Notes: generated by a model from the sequence alone, not told the origin. A stretch of DNA of 64,000 nt from Malaya genurostris (GCF_030247185.1 NC_080572.1:126048405-126112404); one strand, 5' to 3'; counted from the first letter of the stretch, positions 22,525 through 36,254 are shown. Made by a program: numbers and translations.

Positions 22525-24372
22525 GTGATTAATCCACCTAGCAGTGAGATGATACCTTTTTTTATCAATCCGCATGTGTTTTTTTGCATGGATATTCTTA
22601 GGTGTTTTAGTTATCATGACATTATTTTAATTATCGTCGTTTCAAACGGCAAATTGAGATTTTAATCACTCATTACCCTGTAATTTCGAATCTGCAAATC
22701 GTATCGAATTTCAATCTTAACGTGTGACATTCGATTGAACATTCCATGAGATGTCGAAGTAAGTTCCACTGAGTTTTTCGTCATTATTTATGGTACTTCC
22801 AGAGCTGGTATTCAGGAACTAGCATAACCCAAAATGATTCGAATGGCCATAAATTAATACGCCAAACAATTTACATCTTCTATATCGGTATGAATTTTAA
22901 AAATTCATCATCTGTAATTCCAGAATCGGATAAAATTCACCAATTTTGTATGGGACCTTAAGTTTAATTTGAATTTTTGTTTTTGAAGTTCGATTTGGCC
23001 TTTTTGAAAAAATGATTAAACTTTGAGAAACGATTCGAAACTGGATCCGGAGTTCTAAGATCGGTGTAGCCGAAATCAGATAAATTCACCTGAGGAGTGT
23101 GTAGACATCTTTGAGAAATTGTAGTGCGAATTAAAATTTGGGGGTACATTCCGAATCCAAAAAAGAATACCGCTTAAACTGAAATAAATTTATTTGGTAA
23201 TCGACTATCCAAATTTGCAAACCCGATAAACCTGATTAATTTATGTGAAATGGACATTTTTATACTAATCACCCTGTATCTCTTAAACCAGAAATCGGAT
23301 CTGACTAATTTTTATAGGATTTTAAGACCTCTCATTTGAATCATAGATGATTCTTAGATTTCATTTGAATCTTAGATCGGTTCAGCCATCTACGAGAAAA
23401 ATGAATTGCATTATTTTAATTTCGTTTCACATGTCATCCTGTGGTTCCGAAATCAGAAGTCGGATCCAAATTTGGAAGTATACTAGTTTTCATATGAATC
23501 TGAGTTTGTAGAAAACGGTTTAGCCATCTCCGAAAAAATTGAGTGAAATTATTTGTCACACACGCATTTGCTGATCTCGACGAACTGAGTCGTATGGTAT
23601 ATGGAAGTTATGTTCTTCCAGCTTTTATTGCTGTAAGTAGTTTAAATCAATATAATTATGGAATTACTTTCAACTCAAAAATGCTGATATCATCTGGTTT
23701 ATAAATGCCATATTCGAACGATTATGTTGCCAAAAACGAACCGTGCTAAAATCGGTCCAAGGCAAATTGTCATGAAAAAGGATGCTGTACACAGTCTTTT
23801 GGGCACTTAGAAACAATTGTATGTCACAGTATAAAAATCGTGTTTTCCGTTCCTCCCAAGCATTTCTTTGTCATACAGTGCTCAAAACTTCTACTGCTGG
23901 AATAAGGGGAAAAGTCGTTTACACAAAAATATTGATATCTCCGTTAAAAATGTACGGATTTTAACAAACTATGGCTTGTTGGATAGCTATTACCGTGCGG
24001 AATCTAAGTCTAAAAACATATTCTGTTTTCAAGGTCAATTGTGACAGATACTGTCAAAAAACTGAAAATTTCGACATAAAACTCCGTATAACTAAAAAAG
24101 TAAACATCCTATCTCAAAACCATTCAATAGCGTTTTGGGTGACGGGGAGACCTTTCATTTGCGACTAGTTTGATCAAAATCGGTCCAGCCATCTCTGAGA
24201 TCTCGACCTCTTAGTTGACAACACACATACAGACACACACATACCCACACACACAGACAGACATTTGCTCAGTTCGTCGAGCTGAATCGATTGGTATATG
24301 ACATTCGGCCCTCCGGGCCTCGGAAAATTTTTCGAAAGTTTGAGCGAATTCTATATCTATTTTTTATATATA
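22525..24372 (+). repeat. 1.9-kb dispersed repeat, copy A (tandem with B)
   Basis: It begins TAATCCACCTAGCAGTGAGA and ends with CTCCGGGCCTCGGAAAATTT, TTCGAAAGTTTGAGCGAATT and TTTTTATATATATAAAA. Copy B follows immediately in the same orientation; copy C at 38,966-40,932 is inverted. There is no gene: the best frames are 60-65 codons and not conserved as proteins beyond their DNA similarity. Confidence 0.85.
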
Positions 24373-26290
24373 TAAAAACGTGTTTAATCCACCTAGCAGT
24401 GAGATGATACCTTTTTTACCAATCTGCATGTGTTTTTTGCATGAATATTCTTCGGTGTTTAAGTTTTCATGACATTATTTTAATGACCGTCGTTTTAAGC
24501 GACAATTTGAGATTTTAATCACTCATTACTCTGTAATGTCGAAACTGCAAATCGGATCGAATTTAAATCTAGAAGTGTGATAATCGATTAAAGATGCCAT
24601 GATAAGTAAGTTCCACTTTAGAGTTTACGGTAATTTAAGGTACTTCCAGAGCCGGTATTCAGGAACCAGCATAACCCAAACCGATTCGTATGGCCATATG
24701 ACGAATAAATTACAACAGTTTTAAGTCCAACTTTGAAGCTCAATCCTATCTTCTATATCGGTTTGAATTTTAAAAATTCATCATCATGTAATTCGAGAAC
24801 CGGAAGTCATAATTGGATAAAATTAATTAATTTTGTATATAAGTTTATTTTAATTTGAATTTTTGTTTCTGATATTTGATTAGGCTTTTTTTGAGAAAAC
24901 GATTGAGCTTTGAGAAACGATTTTATACTGGAACCGGAATTCTAAAATCGGTATGGCCGAAGTCAGATAAATTCATCTGAGAAGCTGTATAGTTTACATT
25001 TGTTTCAAAATATTTGAAAATCAGTGAAGACATCTTTGAGAAATCATAGCACGAATTAAATTTTTAGGTGCCTTCTGAATCGACAAAAAGTTAATTTTTT
25101 TTATCGGCTATCCAAATCTGCTAACCCGATAAACCTGATTAATTTATGTGGAATAGACATTTTTATACCAATCACTCTGTATCCCCGAAACCTGATGTTG
25201 GATCTGGCTGAAGAGCAAGATGTTTTATAGAATCTTGAAACTTTTTATTTGTATCTTAGATGATTCGTAGAATTCATTTGAATCTTAGATCGGTTCAGCC
25301 ATCTACGAGAAAAATGAGTTACACAATTTTGATTTCGTTTCATATATCATCCTGTAGTTCCGGAACCAGAAGTCGGAACCAAACATAATTCAGGAACTTT
25401 GTTTGGGAGCATACGACTTTTCGTATGAATCTGAATTTGTAGAAAAGAAATTTCCGAGAAAATTGAGTGAAATTATTTGTCACACACGCATTTGCTGATC
25501 TCGACGAACTGATTCGAATGGTATATGGTTGTTATATTCTTCCAGCTTTGTTGCTGTAAGTAGTTTAAAACAATATAATTAAAAAAAATTCTGCCATCAT
25601 CTGGTTTATATATGTCATATTCGAACGATTATGTTGCCAAAAACGAGCCGTGCTAAAATCGGTCCGAGGCTAAATGTCATGGAAAAGGATGCTGTACACA
25701 GTCTTTTTGGTACTTAGAAACATTTGTATGTAACAGAATAAAAAATCGTGTTTTCCGTTGCTCCCAAGCATTGCTTTGTCATACAGCGCTCAAAACTCCT
25801 ACTGCTGGAATAGGGGGAAAAGTCGTTTACACAAAAATTTCGATATCTCCGTTAAAAATGAACGGATTTTAACAATCTATGGCTTGTTGGATAGGTATTA
25901 TCGTGCGGAATCTAAGTCTGAAAACATATTCTGTTTTCAAGGTCAATTGTGACAGATACTGTCAAAAAACTGAAAATTTTGACATAAAACTTCGTATAAC
26001 TCAAAAAGTAAACATCCGATCTCAAAACCATTCAATAGCGTTTTGGGTGACGAGGAGACCTTTCATTTGCAACTAGTTTGATCAAAATCGGCCCAGCCAT
26101 CTCTGAGATTTCGACCTCTTAGTTGACAACACACATACAGACACACACACATACACACACACACAGACATTTGCTCAGTTCGTCGAGCTGAATCGATTGG
26201 TATATGTCATTCGGCCCTCCGGGCCTCGGAAAAATTTTCGAAAGTTTGAGCGAATTCTATACCTATTTTTTATATATATAAAAAAAGGTA
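24373..26290 (+). repeat. 1.9-kb dispersed repeat, copy B
   Basis: Head-to-tail with copy A; the shared junction is TATATATATAAAAACGTGTT. It contains the same ordered blocks as A, including TGGCTTGTTGGATAG, GTCGTTTACACAAAAAT and a CA-rich microsatellite before CAGTTCGTCGAGCTGAATCG. Closer to copy C than to A in several blocks. Confidence 0.85.
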
Positions 26291-26398
26291 AAAAAGGTAA
26301 AAACAGAATAAGATTATTTTTGAATCTGTTACAATACTTGTTTTTCCTTCCTACTTATGTGGGATTTGATACAGGTGGATAAATTCTATTGGGAGTAC

Positions 26399-26768
26399 AA
26401 ATTGATTCGGTCTGTTTTTTAGGGTCAAAATGTATTTCAAATTAAAAAGAATTTAAAGATTAATCAAAGTATCGTATATTGCTAGTTACTACTTTTTCCC
26501 ACCTTTCAGGCAATTTTCGAATTTCATCTAGAAAAAATGTCCCGTCTTTTGAGGTGATTCAAGCTTGAAACCAATTTTCGATATCTGCGAAAGAAGTAAA
26601 CTTGTCGAAACTACCAGTATTTAGAAGGAACAATTTTAGGAGAATACGGCGGGTGCCGCAAAATGTCCCCCTTGAGCGTTTTCAAATATTTTTTCACGAC
26701 TTTTGCGACATGAGTCCAAGCGTTGTCATGCAGGAGAATAACTTCATCATGTATTTGCTTGTATTGGT
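26399..26768 (-). pseudogene. mariner transposase 3' relic
   Basis: Read on the minus strand, the fragment has VILLHDNAWTHVAKVVKKYL and then ILRHPPYSPKIVPSKYW. These correspond to the mariner second catalytic Asp (HDNA) and the HPPYSPDIAPSDY motif; here the third Asp position has become Lys. After a frameshift the C terminus EIRKLPERWEKVVTSNIRYF and a stop near 26,460 are recognisable. The sequence beyond it, ending TATTGGGAGTAC-like, resembles a mariner terminus next to a TA. The upstream two thirds of the gene are missing. Confidence 0.75.
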
Positions 26769-26776
26769 GTTGGTGG

Positions 26777-27270
26777 TTTTTTTATAACAATTTTTTATTC
26801 AGGCCAATTTGCGTACAAGCTTTACGTGGCCGATTGAGACATGTTTTTTTTTTGTTTGAAGATGTCCTTTTCGCAGTTTCAGTGCAAGGTTTGCCATAGT
26901 GTGCAGGTTGTTCACAAAACTGACATGTAACCAGTTGATTTTCATACGTAATCAGCGTTTTACACGGATGTATCCCGTCTTGATCACAAATGATGTAAGA
27001 TGGAATTGCTTTACGTAGTTGCATACGTGCCACTCGCACGCCATTCCGGATATCCGAAAAAAAATTCCGTCATACTTCCCTTTCGATGGAAAGAACTTCA
27101 CCGTACTGCGACATACTTTCTCGACCAAACTGATCGCTGGTCTGCGGGGGAAGTTCATACTGTATTGTCTTTGTTACTATCGTCTCGACCGGAGGATCTG
27201 CCCCATGGGGTTGTTCGAGCCATGGATGTGGAACAAGGCAACTAAAATTTCTAATGATGCACAATCAAAC
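26777..27270 (-). pseudogene. Second copy of the ORF1-only retroelement (5'-truncated)
   Basis: Minus-strand frames contain MSQYGEVLSIERE, RKAIPSYIICDQDGIHPCKT and the zinc knuckle CQFCEQPAHYGKPC, matching the gag-like protein at 2,293-3,021. The 3' end keeps the coding tail SQSAT, the shared sequence ATCGGCCACGTAAAGCTT and a degraded A-rich tail abutting the mariner relic. Frameshifts separate the blocks. Sequence upstream of the MSQY block diverges from copy 1. Confidence 0.75.
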
Positions 27271-27655
27271 AGTTCAATCAATCGTCACACTTTTGAATCC
27301 ACAATTTCACGAGAGTCTGCTTAGATTGATCTTGATTAGGAACCAACACCGAACATTGTTTGTTTTATAGCCGACGAAATTACACTAATATCCAAAATGT
27401 ATGCAATTATATTTTTGTACATACTTGCGATACAACTTTGATATTTAAGCTTCTCTTCGCCAAGCTTGTGTTCAAGTGTTGCATGCAAGCTGTTTTTTAT
27501 AGCGTCAAGTTTCTCTACCATTCTGCGATTTCGGTTGAAGCGATAAACTTTTTCTCATTATCAATCGAGTTCATCTTATTAATAATCTTAATTAATAATC
27601 TTAAGCACTCAAAATTTACCCTGGGGTGGTTGTCAATTTCTCTGACGAAACGACA
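27270..27655. other. Non-coding stretch
   Basis: A 61-codon minus-strand frame at 27,336-27,521 has no recognisable motif. Nothing else is seen. Confidence 0.35.
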
Positions 27656-28450
27656 AACACGACACTATTTTTGCATTTCTCATACAGAAAGGTTATGTAA
27701 TCACTGTGAAAACCGACTTTTGAAGCGAGACCCGGAGGGCCGAGTATCGAGTGTGTGTGTATGTAACGTTTTTTTGCACAAACTTTTCTCGGAGATGGCT
27801 GAGTCGATTTTTACTAACTTAGATTCAAATGAAAGGTGGTCCTTGTGCTCCCATACGAAATTCCTGAATAATATTTGGATCCGACCTCCGGTTCCGGAGT
27901 TATGTGCAAAAATATGAAAATATGTGTTCTAATTTTTCTCATAGATGGCGCGACCGATTTCCACAAACGTAGGTTCAAATGAAAGGTCCTGTGGTCCCAT
28001 GTGTAATTCCTGAATTTCATCCGGATCCGACATCAGGAAATATAGGGTAAAGTGTGTTAAAAATTTTATAGCGTCACTGAAAAGGGCGAAAAACAGTAAA
28101 AAGTTTTCTAAATCGACCTCAAATCTTCTCCAATTGATAGTTTTTGTCAGTAGACAGACAAACAAACCGATTTCGGTTATTTTCTCAAGAATCGAAGATT
28201 AAAGGATTAAAGAAGGTTTTTTTAAATTAAAAATGTTCCTGATGAACACTTTCGGTTCCAAAAATATGATCGAATATGTAACGTGGCCGACGAACCCACC
28301 TTTTTCTATCGGCACAGTTTTCTCGGTGATGACTCAACCGATTTGGACATAGTTCGTTTAAAAGCTGTAAAAGGGTTACTGATCAACTTTAAATATGTAA
28401 TTATCGATACTGTTGGTTCCGGGAATTACGCGAAAACGTGACCTGGGGGT
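27655..28450 (+). repeat. Dispersed degenerate repeat, type P (forward)
   Basis: Starts CATACAGAAAGGTTATGTAA and GACCCGGAGGGCCGAG with a GT-rich run. It then holds ~150-bp subunits containing GGATCCGACCTCCGGTTCCG and TTCAAATGAAAGGT. Same family as 21,213 and 36,805. Confidence 0.75.
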
Positions 28451-29640
28451 TAAGGCACACTTTTGTGTAATATTCGAATCAATGTGGAAATTGTCGGATC
28501 TACATAAATTAGTGTCTAAGATTAACTAAAAAAACTATGTTATAATCAGGCAATGTTAACAAAAAAAAACAATGGTTTTCATTGGTTTCAATTTTAGCCT
28601 TGTACTCCTTCGCATTTGAGGATATTTGTCGAATAAGGAACGCCTACTATTTCCGTTGAAAGTTCAATCCACAAGCATTCAAGCCTTCAGGTGGCCATCT
28701 ACAATAGAGTACAACTAAAATGCTATGCATTTCATCCCCATTGACGCAGACAGTATGTTTAACAGGACAAGCATGACAGAAAACACCACTATAGTAAGCA
28801 TGTTTTGGCAAAAGCTAAGTGGTGTTACAACTGTTTGGCACCACAAGTTTGCGAATATCGTTTATAACTTGCTAACTTGGTAGGTAAGTCATTAGATGGA
28901 TACAACACCCACCGAATAGTTAATGGATAAAAACACTTATTGAGCCCAAAATAACCTAGGCGACAATTTCCAGAAACGAGGTTCAATGTACAGCTCACTT
29001 CAAGTCATAAGTTTTCTTATAATTAGGAGAGAAATGTCATAAGACGCTAAGGTCCCATTGAAGCTGTACGGAGATTGTACTAAATATGTGAACAGGAAAT
29101 GTTACTATAGAAATACACACAACAGAAACAATGATAAAACTGAAGTGAATCGTTTCAAGCGGTACTCAGTATTAATGTTAGAGGAATTTAGCCATACGAT
29201 GGACGTTCCCTGAAACTAAACCAAAGCTATAATTCCGGATATTAAACTGCATCTGTACTATAAAAACTGCAAGTCGTATCGAAAAAAAATTTTATTCTTT
29301 GAATCTAAACGTGTGAAAATCGATTAGGCATTCCATGAGATGTCGAAGTGAGTTACACTTTTGGGTTTCTGCCTTTTGGTATTTATTTATGGTACTTAAG
29401 GAAACCGGTATTCTAAATAAATTTAAATAGTTTTGAGCTCAACTTTAAAGATTTTTTAGTATCGTTATCTTCAATGGCGAATTTGAATTTAAAAAACTCG
29501 TCACGTCACGTCAGGTTTTAAAATTTATCACCCTGCAAATCCAGAATCAGAAGTCGGGATCGGATAAATCTTATTAATTTGGTATGGGACGTTCCGAAAA
29601 TACCCATAATGTAAGGGGTTTCAAGGAATATCAATAAACC
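28450..29640. other. Non-coding stretch with faint repeat similarity
   Basis: Mostly unique AT-rich sequence. From about 29,280 there are degenerate blocks of the dispersed repeats (ATTCCATGAGATGTCGAAGT is shared with 22,745). Confidence 0.4.
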
Positions 29641-29713
29641 GGAAGTCGCCATCTTGATATCAATAAACCGGAAGTCGCCATCTTAGAATTTAGAACCTCC
29701 CTTAAACGGGAGC

Positions 29714-30346
29714 GGGTCATTGCGCCAAAAGCCATTTCGCCAAAAGTCGTTTCGCCGAATGCCATTTCGCCGAAAGTAGTTTCGCCGAATAGGTCATTTC
29801 GCCGAAAGTTGTTTCGCCGAAAGGGTCGGAAGCGGCGGCCTCTTGCATACAAACCTGTAACCGCCTCGTTTGCCCGGTCTACTCAAGGCTAGGTTTCTTC
29901 GCTTTAGTTAGGTCCGAACGAGCGGTAGCGAGGTCGGACAGCACACGAATCAAATCGATGTGGCGAAGCCACATTAGATATTTTTTTATTTAGTAAACGG
30001 AAATACCACATATATTTGCTACATTATACATTACCTATGGAATTTCTTTGATGATTAGTAGTCAACAAGTTTCTTTGGGAACTCCGTTCTGAGGTTCATG
30101 AATTATTCTTTATTCAAGAAGTACAATTGTAGGTCAACAAAACGGGCGTTAACGTTATCATCTTTAATTTGTTTTTATTTTAAATCGATTCCCATTACGA
30201 TTTTAAGACATTTGCAGTAATAGGCGAAATGACCCTTTCGGCGAAATGACATTCGGCGAAGTGTCCCATTCGGCGAAATGACATTCGACGAAATGACTCT
30301 TTCGGCGAAATGACTTTCGGCGAAACGGCTTTCGGCGACATGACCC
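29714..30346. mobile_element. Foldback element built of short GGCGAAA-type units
   Basis: The left arm starts GGGTCATTGCGCC and consists of ~18-bp units such as CATTTCGCCGAAAG. The right arm is the same array inverted, ending GGCGACATGACCC. Arms of about 130-150 bp enclose about 370 bp, including the palindromic ATGTGGCGAAGCCACAT. No coding frame is credible. This long array-type inverted repeat is the structure of a foldback transposon. Confidence 0.75.
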
Positions 30347-30349
30347 TGA

Positions 30350-30865
30350 TCCCCCTTGAACATCGTTTTCCAACAGGTACTCATCAAACCCATTCCAAAA
30401 ATACCAATATTCTGATGGTAACGAATACCGATTAACCGGAAGTCGCTATCTTGGAAATTGATACGACTTAGAACATCTTCTTCCTGAAAATACTAATAAT
30501 TTTTGTTCCATAGTTATCCATTATGTTATACATATCATATAATACGCATACATAGGAAAAACTTTTTTCACGTTGAAAATTCCAAATAACGTTAAGTTTT
30601 TTTACGTCATAATTCGATTTACGAAGTCCCGATTATTACGTAAATACAGGTTTGGGTATAGTACGGGTTTTGAACGAAGCACGATGAAATGACGCTTGGA
30701 ATCAAAATTAGACACAGTTTTCAAAACAATCGCTGCTGAAAGATTGAAAGTTAGAATACAGTACTCTTCAGCATAGTATTTTAGCTCAATATATTTTGGC
30801 AACATAATTGTTCGACTGTGACGTGTCAATCCTTATATTGGAAATTCTGCCTTCTCTTCGAATTC
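30350..30865. other. Non-coding stretch with a short dispersed-repeat relic
   Basis: At 30,640-30,800 a block resembles an internal part of the 1.9-kb repeat (GTTTTGAACGAAGCACGATG also occurs, slightly changed, near 33,095). Otherwise nothing is seen. Confidence 0.4.
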
Positions 30866-30867
30866 CC

Positions 30868-31265
<398 letters not shown>

Positions 31266-31269
31266 GGAT

Positions 31270-32460
31270 AACCCATACATTTTTATAGCTAAAAAGATTG
31301 TAACTGTCTTCAACTAAAATCACTGAAAAAACGAAATTTTCATATCACTCAAATATATTCATATCAGAGCTGTGAAACTTTCCCGTCTATACATATTTAT
31401 TTTTCACACAATAAGTTTCACACAACTAGTCTGACTCATAAAATTCATTAGAAATAATGGCTTAACATAGTTCAGTTTCCCCTATATCTCTATGCCACGA
31501 AGCGTGTGTTTCGTACCAAAACACAATTTCAAAGCACTTCATGCTGTACTATAACGAAGGCAAGTGGCAAGGGCGAAAATAAGAAACACAATTTAATCAA
31601 AGCGTATCACTCACGTGGGATACGAGAGGTTATTTTGCAACGGGAGCCACTACTGAACAAATTGGACTAACTGAAAATGCACAGCTGCCGGCATATTCAG
31701 CCAAACCCGAAAAACATCCTCACACGACCACGTGCTGCTGGGACAAACGCTTCTAGTTCTAGAACAGCACAAAATTGCCATTGCAGCACATGGTGTCAAT
31801 TGAATTATTTTGGAATGTAGTTTTCATACGGAATGGATGGAATTACAATTATTAAATTTTCTAGTGGTATTATTATTGCATCAAAACTGGAGCAGATTCT
31901 ACCGAAAACGCATTTAAGGTTTGCAATATTTGATTTCCGCCACTAGAAACAACGTTTGCTGTATGTATTACATCATAAATACTTGTGAAAATATCAAAAC
32001 TATTTCGTATATACTTGGTGATTGTGCTGGAGACAAACAGGTCACCAAACTCAACTCGTGTGTTGAGTAATCATATGGCTCTATCAGTACTGAAGGGTTG
32101 AAATTGCGATTTATCATTCGTATTATTAGGCATAATAATATTCTAACAAAATCGAATTTTGCTTTCATTCTCGATATAAACTGAAGTACTCAACTGACAT
32201 GGTATGCTTAGTGGTAGCGATTTAGATCCAGAAGTTGCAATGTTTTATGAGATGTTTTTGAGTTAAATTTCACACCGTTGGACTTCTAAGGAATAAGTGA
32301 ACAAATAATGCACTATACTCGATCTCTTGGTGATTGGAAATATACTTCACAAACTGTGAGAGCAATACTACGGTTTCAGGACTACTAAATGTTGACCGGT
32401 AAGTCAGTAATAATCAATCAACATTTGTAGAAAGCAGAAGCGCTCTGGTGTTTTTTCTTG
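31270..32460. other. Non-coding stretch
   Basis: No gene or repeat that I can support. Confidence 0.4.
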
Positions 32461-32469
32461 AAGATTTCT

Positions 32470-34030
32470 TTTTTTGCCTTTTTAATAAATATAAAATAAG
32501 GTATACAGTTCGTTCCAGCTTTAGAAAATTTCCTAAGGCTCGGAGGGCCGAGTCTCATATATAAATCGATTCAACTCAACGAACTGCGCAGATATTCTGA
32601 CTGGGCCGATTTTGATCAAACTAGCATATGAATGACCTTCCCATCAGCCTGAACGCTATTGAATATTTTTGAGATATGATATTTACTTTTCAAGTTATAC
32701 GAAGTTTTATTGAAAAATAAATATAAAAACAATAGGTGTAGGATTGGCTCCAACATTGGAAAACTTTTCCGAAGCCGGAGAGATGATTATCATATTCCAA
32801 TCTATTCAGCAACTGAGTAACTGTCTGTGTATGTATGTACAAAATAAAAAGGCGTGGTTCTTAGAAATGACTGGACCGATTTGATCAAGCTAGTTGCAAA
32901 TGAAAAATCTTTCTGGAAGTATAAACGCTTTTGTTTTTGTTTTGTGATTACTTTCCGAGTTATACAAACTCTTAATTCAAAACTTGTCACAATTGACCTT
33001 TAAACCAAAAATTGTTCCAAATTTAGACACCTTATTAGCAGAGATATCGATATTTTTGTGCGAGCGATTTTTCCGTCATATTCCAATAGCAGGAGTTTTG
33101 AACGAAACACGATGAAATGCCACTTGGAATCAAAATTAGACACAATTTTCAATACAATCGTTTTTTAATGATTGGACAATTTAATACTTTTTGCAACATA
33201 ATAATTGAAAATGCTGAAATTGTTCTGTTTATTTTAATAAATATTTTGTCCTACTTATTTTAATGATGCAATCGGTTATCATTCCTTCTAGTCACAATTG
33301 TTGAGAGACAAACAAATATTGATGCAGAAAAACATGTGAATCGATAAAATAACGTGTCATATCACTGTTAGGTGGGTAAAGAAAGTTTTTGAATATATCT
33401 GTCACAATTATTCTAGTAAACAAAATATGTTTCGATTTTACACGGTAATATCTATCCAACAAGCCATAGATTGTTAAAATCCGTCCATTTTCGACGAAGA
33501 TATTTTTGTGTAAGCGACTATTCCTTCAATTCCAGTTGTAGGAGTTTAGAGCGTTGTATGATAAAGCGATGCTTGGAAGCAAAGTGAAACACGGTTTACA
33601 ATACTGTTGTATGTAATTACTTCTATGCATCAAATAGACTGTGTACAGCATCGTTTTTATAGCATTTTGCCTCGTTTCGATTTCAGCACGGTTCATTTTT
33701 GGAAACATAATTGTTCAAATGTGACCTATTTATTAGAAAGAAGACAGTATTTTCGAATTCAAAACAATTTCAGATTTATATTGATTTAAACTCCTTACAG
33801 CAATAATTGCTGGAAGAACATAACTTCTTTCAGACTTATACCATTCGAATTAGTTCGTCGAGATCAGATAATGTGTGTATGTGCTGACAAATAATTTCAC
33901 CTAATTTTTTCGGAGATGGCTTGACCGATCTTCTCCATCCAGATTTTAAGATCCCATAAAAATTTTCTGTTTTTAATCAGATCCTGCTTCCGGCTCCGAA
34001 AATACAGGGAAAATTCTTATATTAACCCTC
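32470..34030 (-). repeat. 1.9-kb dispersed repeat, degenerate copy D (inverted)
   Basis: Blocks in the same order as copy C: GGCTCGGAGGGCCGAGT, GGGCCGATTTTGATCAAACT, CATAGATTGTTAAAATCCGT and GCATCGTTTTTATAGCATTT. The starting block occurs twice (near 32,530 and 32,765), so two copies are nested or joined. Confidence 0.65.
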
Positions 34031-36080
34031 CATTAACAAACATTTGTATTCCTCATTTATTATAAAACTGCATGGAATCTCAAACGATTCAACTCTTCTT
34101 AATCCACGTAGTGGAGTGGTAAAACCTTTCACTTGCCGTTTAAATAGTCTCATTAAAACATTTATAAGATTCTATCTTCGGCTCCTAGTAATGTGAGTTT
34201 ATCAACTAGCCTAAAAGTGGCTTTCAAACGAGTCTAAGCCTTTTCAACCGATGAAGATGCGCGGCTAGTTAGTAAAGTCACCTATAATACTTATATCGTG
34301 CGATCCCAATTCATTCCCGTGAAAATTGTTCGTTTGATGAAACTACCCAGTTTCAGTTTTCTCAAGCGAAAACGACATCTAATTTCGGAGCGGATGAAAT
34401 ATACAACGATAGACGTCTTGCTATGTGGAAGGGCAAATGTCAATCGCTTTCTAATCCTATAACTTTCTAATCATTCTTTAATTCAGAGAGTATCCATCTA
34501 CTGAATCTGTACAGCTGTTAATATTTACCAAGGATCGTAAACAGGTGCAACAAACATTCATTCGAAGAAAAGCTATGAACCAGATATTTTTCCAATGATC
34601 CTATTCATACGATCCAGTTTCCCCGAACTAATATATACAAACTGGTGCAGACATGTACCCAAACGCACTTGGCTTTTATCGTTTTTTGGTACCAACAAAG
34701 ACTAGTGCGTCCGTCACACTAGCTAGACTAAGAGAAACCTGGCACCATCAACTAACTTTCAAATGCAGATCTACGGTTGTTGATTGCAAGTAGCAGTGCC
34801 AAAGGCTTGATATTAGAAAATGCAACGGTTACATTTCCACTTTAGCAAACATCAAACGTCGGCATTGGAGAACGTGTCTTGTAAGATTACTAGTGCCAGT
34901 GTTTCATTTAATTTGTCAGCTATGTGATACGTGGGTCGTTTGCGTGGCCTCCGTTCGACTTTTACTGTACAAGTAGCATCTGTTTAGCAATTTTCAAAGC
35001 GAATTGAATTCATGTAGAGAAATGGTTTTTATTACTGACTTTGAACATCGGCTGTTGCCGCACAATCACAACTTGCAGATAGTGACAGGATTCAAGTAAT
35101 ATAATCCAGAATCAAGGCATCATGCCTAATCACATGCCTGGGGTTAAAGAATTCATAAATAGACTACTGTCAATAAGCTACGGCAGTGCACATTATTATG
35201 CAATGATGAGCAGCATAACAGCAGGCTGCACGATCTGCTTTTGGTTTGTAATCATGGTTAGTAGATGATGTAGGTCCAATAAATTTATGAGCATCATGGG
35301 AAGGGAATAGAAAGTCACCTGTTGTCGTCGTTTGTCGAGCATAGTGAACAAATTGGACTAGGATTTCTTTTATATTCCAATATTATCTTGCTTCAATGTA
35401 ATGACTATCTTTTTAATTTCATTATAAGGGTACAGAAGTGTTATCGAATTTTGAATCTTTTTCACACAACCTATTTTCTATAGATTTTAAATTCTCTTAA
35501 TATGTGTCTGACAAACGCCCCGTCGAATCAACTATTTTTACCAGATATTGGATAATATTTCAGACAAATCATCACATTAATCACATTTTCTACGCCAAAC
35601 TCAGTGAGCAATCTATTATTTCAAAGACAACGACGAATTCATGGTTTAAACGAATGATTGTAGATCATTTTTTAGTTCATCTAATGTATCGGCTCATCTT
35701 AAATCACCACACGAATCTTCGACGTTTCGGGTTGGCATGTTGTTTGGACATCCCAAACAATCAAGTGTTCCATAGTAAAGATTGTACTCGATAAAAATGC
35801 AACACTATCACTAACTTTGGGTAAAATAACTGAGAGTGTAATTTCTACTTGTGCAAAACTTGACTCAAAACAAAAAAAAACGAAATTCATCAATTTAATT
35901 TTACGAATTTTACGAGAATGACTTAAAACTAGAACTACATATTTCTGTACTTAAAACATATCAGGATGCATGAAACGGGTTTAAAAAAATGTTTTTAACT
36001 GTTTTTCGCATTCAAAAATACATAAACTGGTTTTCTAATCTAATCTACTATGTCTGTTTCGAGTTTTAGAGTGGCTAAAA
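34030..36080. other. Non-coding stretch
   Basis: About 2 kb of mainly unique sequence. A CCACGTAGTGGAGTGGTAAA block near 34,102 is the end motif of the dispersed repeats. The frame at 35,504-35,794 has no domain. Confidence 0.4.
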
Positions 36081-36084
36081 CAAG

Positions 36085-36250
36085 ATCAGAGTGGCGAAAT
36101 GGTAGCGCGTATGCACGGAATGCATAAGAACGCAGGTTCGAGTCCTGTCTCTGAGCGTATCTTTTTCCAAAAATTCATCTTTTCTGTTAGTTTTTCTTTT
36201 ACTTGGCTTCTCCAATATATATTTCCGCTCAGTCATTGCAAAAACTAATC
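36085..36250 (+). mobile_element. tRNA-derived SINE with intact cloverleaf head (copy 1)
   Basis: Positions 36,085-36,155 fold as a tRNA: acceptor arms ATCAGAG/CTCTGAG (6 of 7 pairs), a 3-bp D stem GCG/CGC, an anticodon stem TATGC/GCATA around ACGGAAT, and a T arm GCAGG-TTCGAGT-CCTGT. The canonical U33 is C, and an identical head with the same ~95-bp 3' body occurs inverted at 48,545-48,710. It is therefore a pol III-type SINE, not a tRNA gene. Box A is TGGCGAAATGG and box B GGTTCGAGTCC. Confidence 0.85.
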
Positions 36251-36254
36251 TAAG

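Noticed and set aside
23971..26076. Two similar small proteins (MACWI...NLSLKTYSVFKVNCDRYCQK type) at 23,971 and 25,879
   Set aside because: They lie at the same place in tandem copies A and B of the 1.9-kb repeat. Changes between copies show no coding bias, other copies do not keep the frame, and the similarity is that of the DNA.
36085..36155. Functional tRNA gene (apparent GGA anticodon)
   Set aside because: C at position 33, a short variable arm unlike tRNA-Ser, an imperfect acceptor pair and a second copy with the same attached non-tRNA tail identify it as a SINE.
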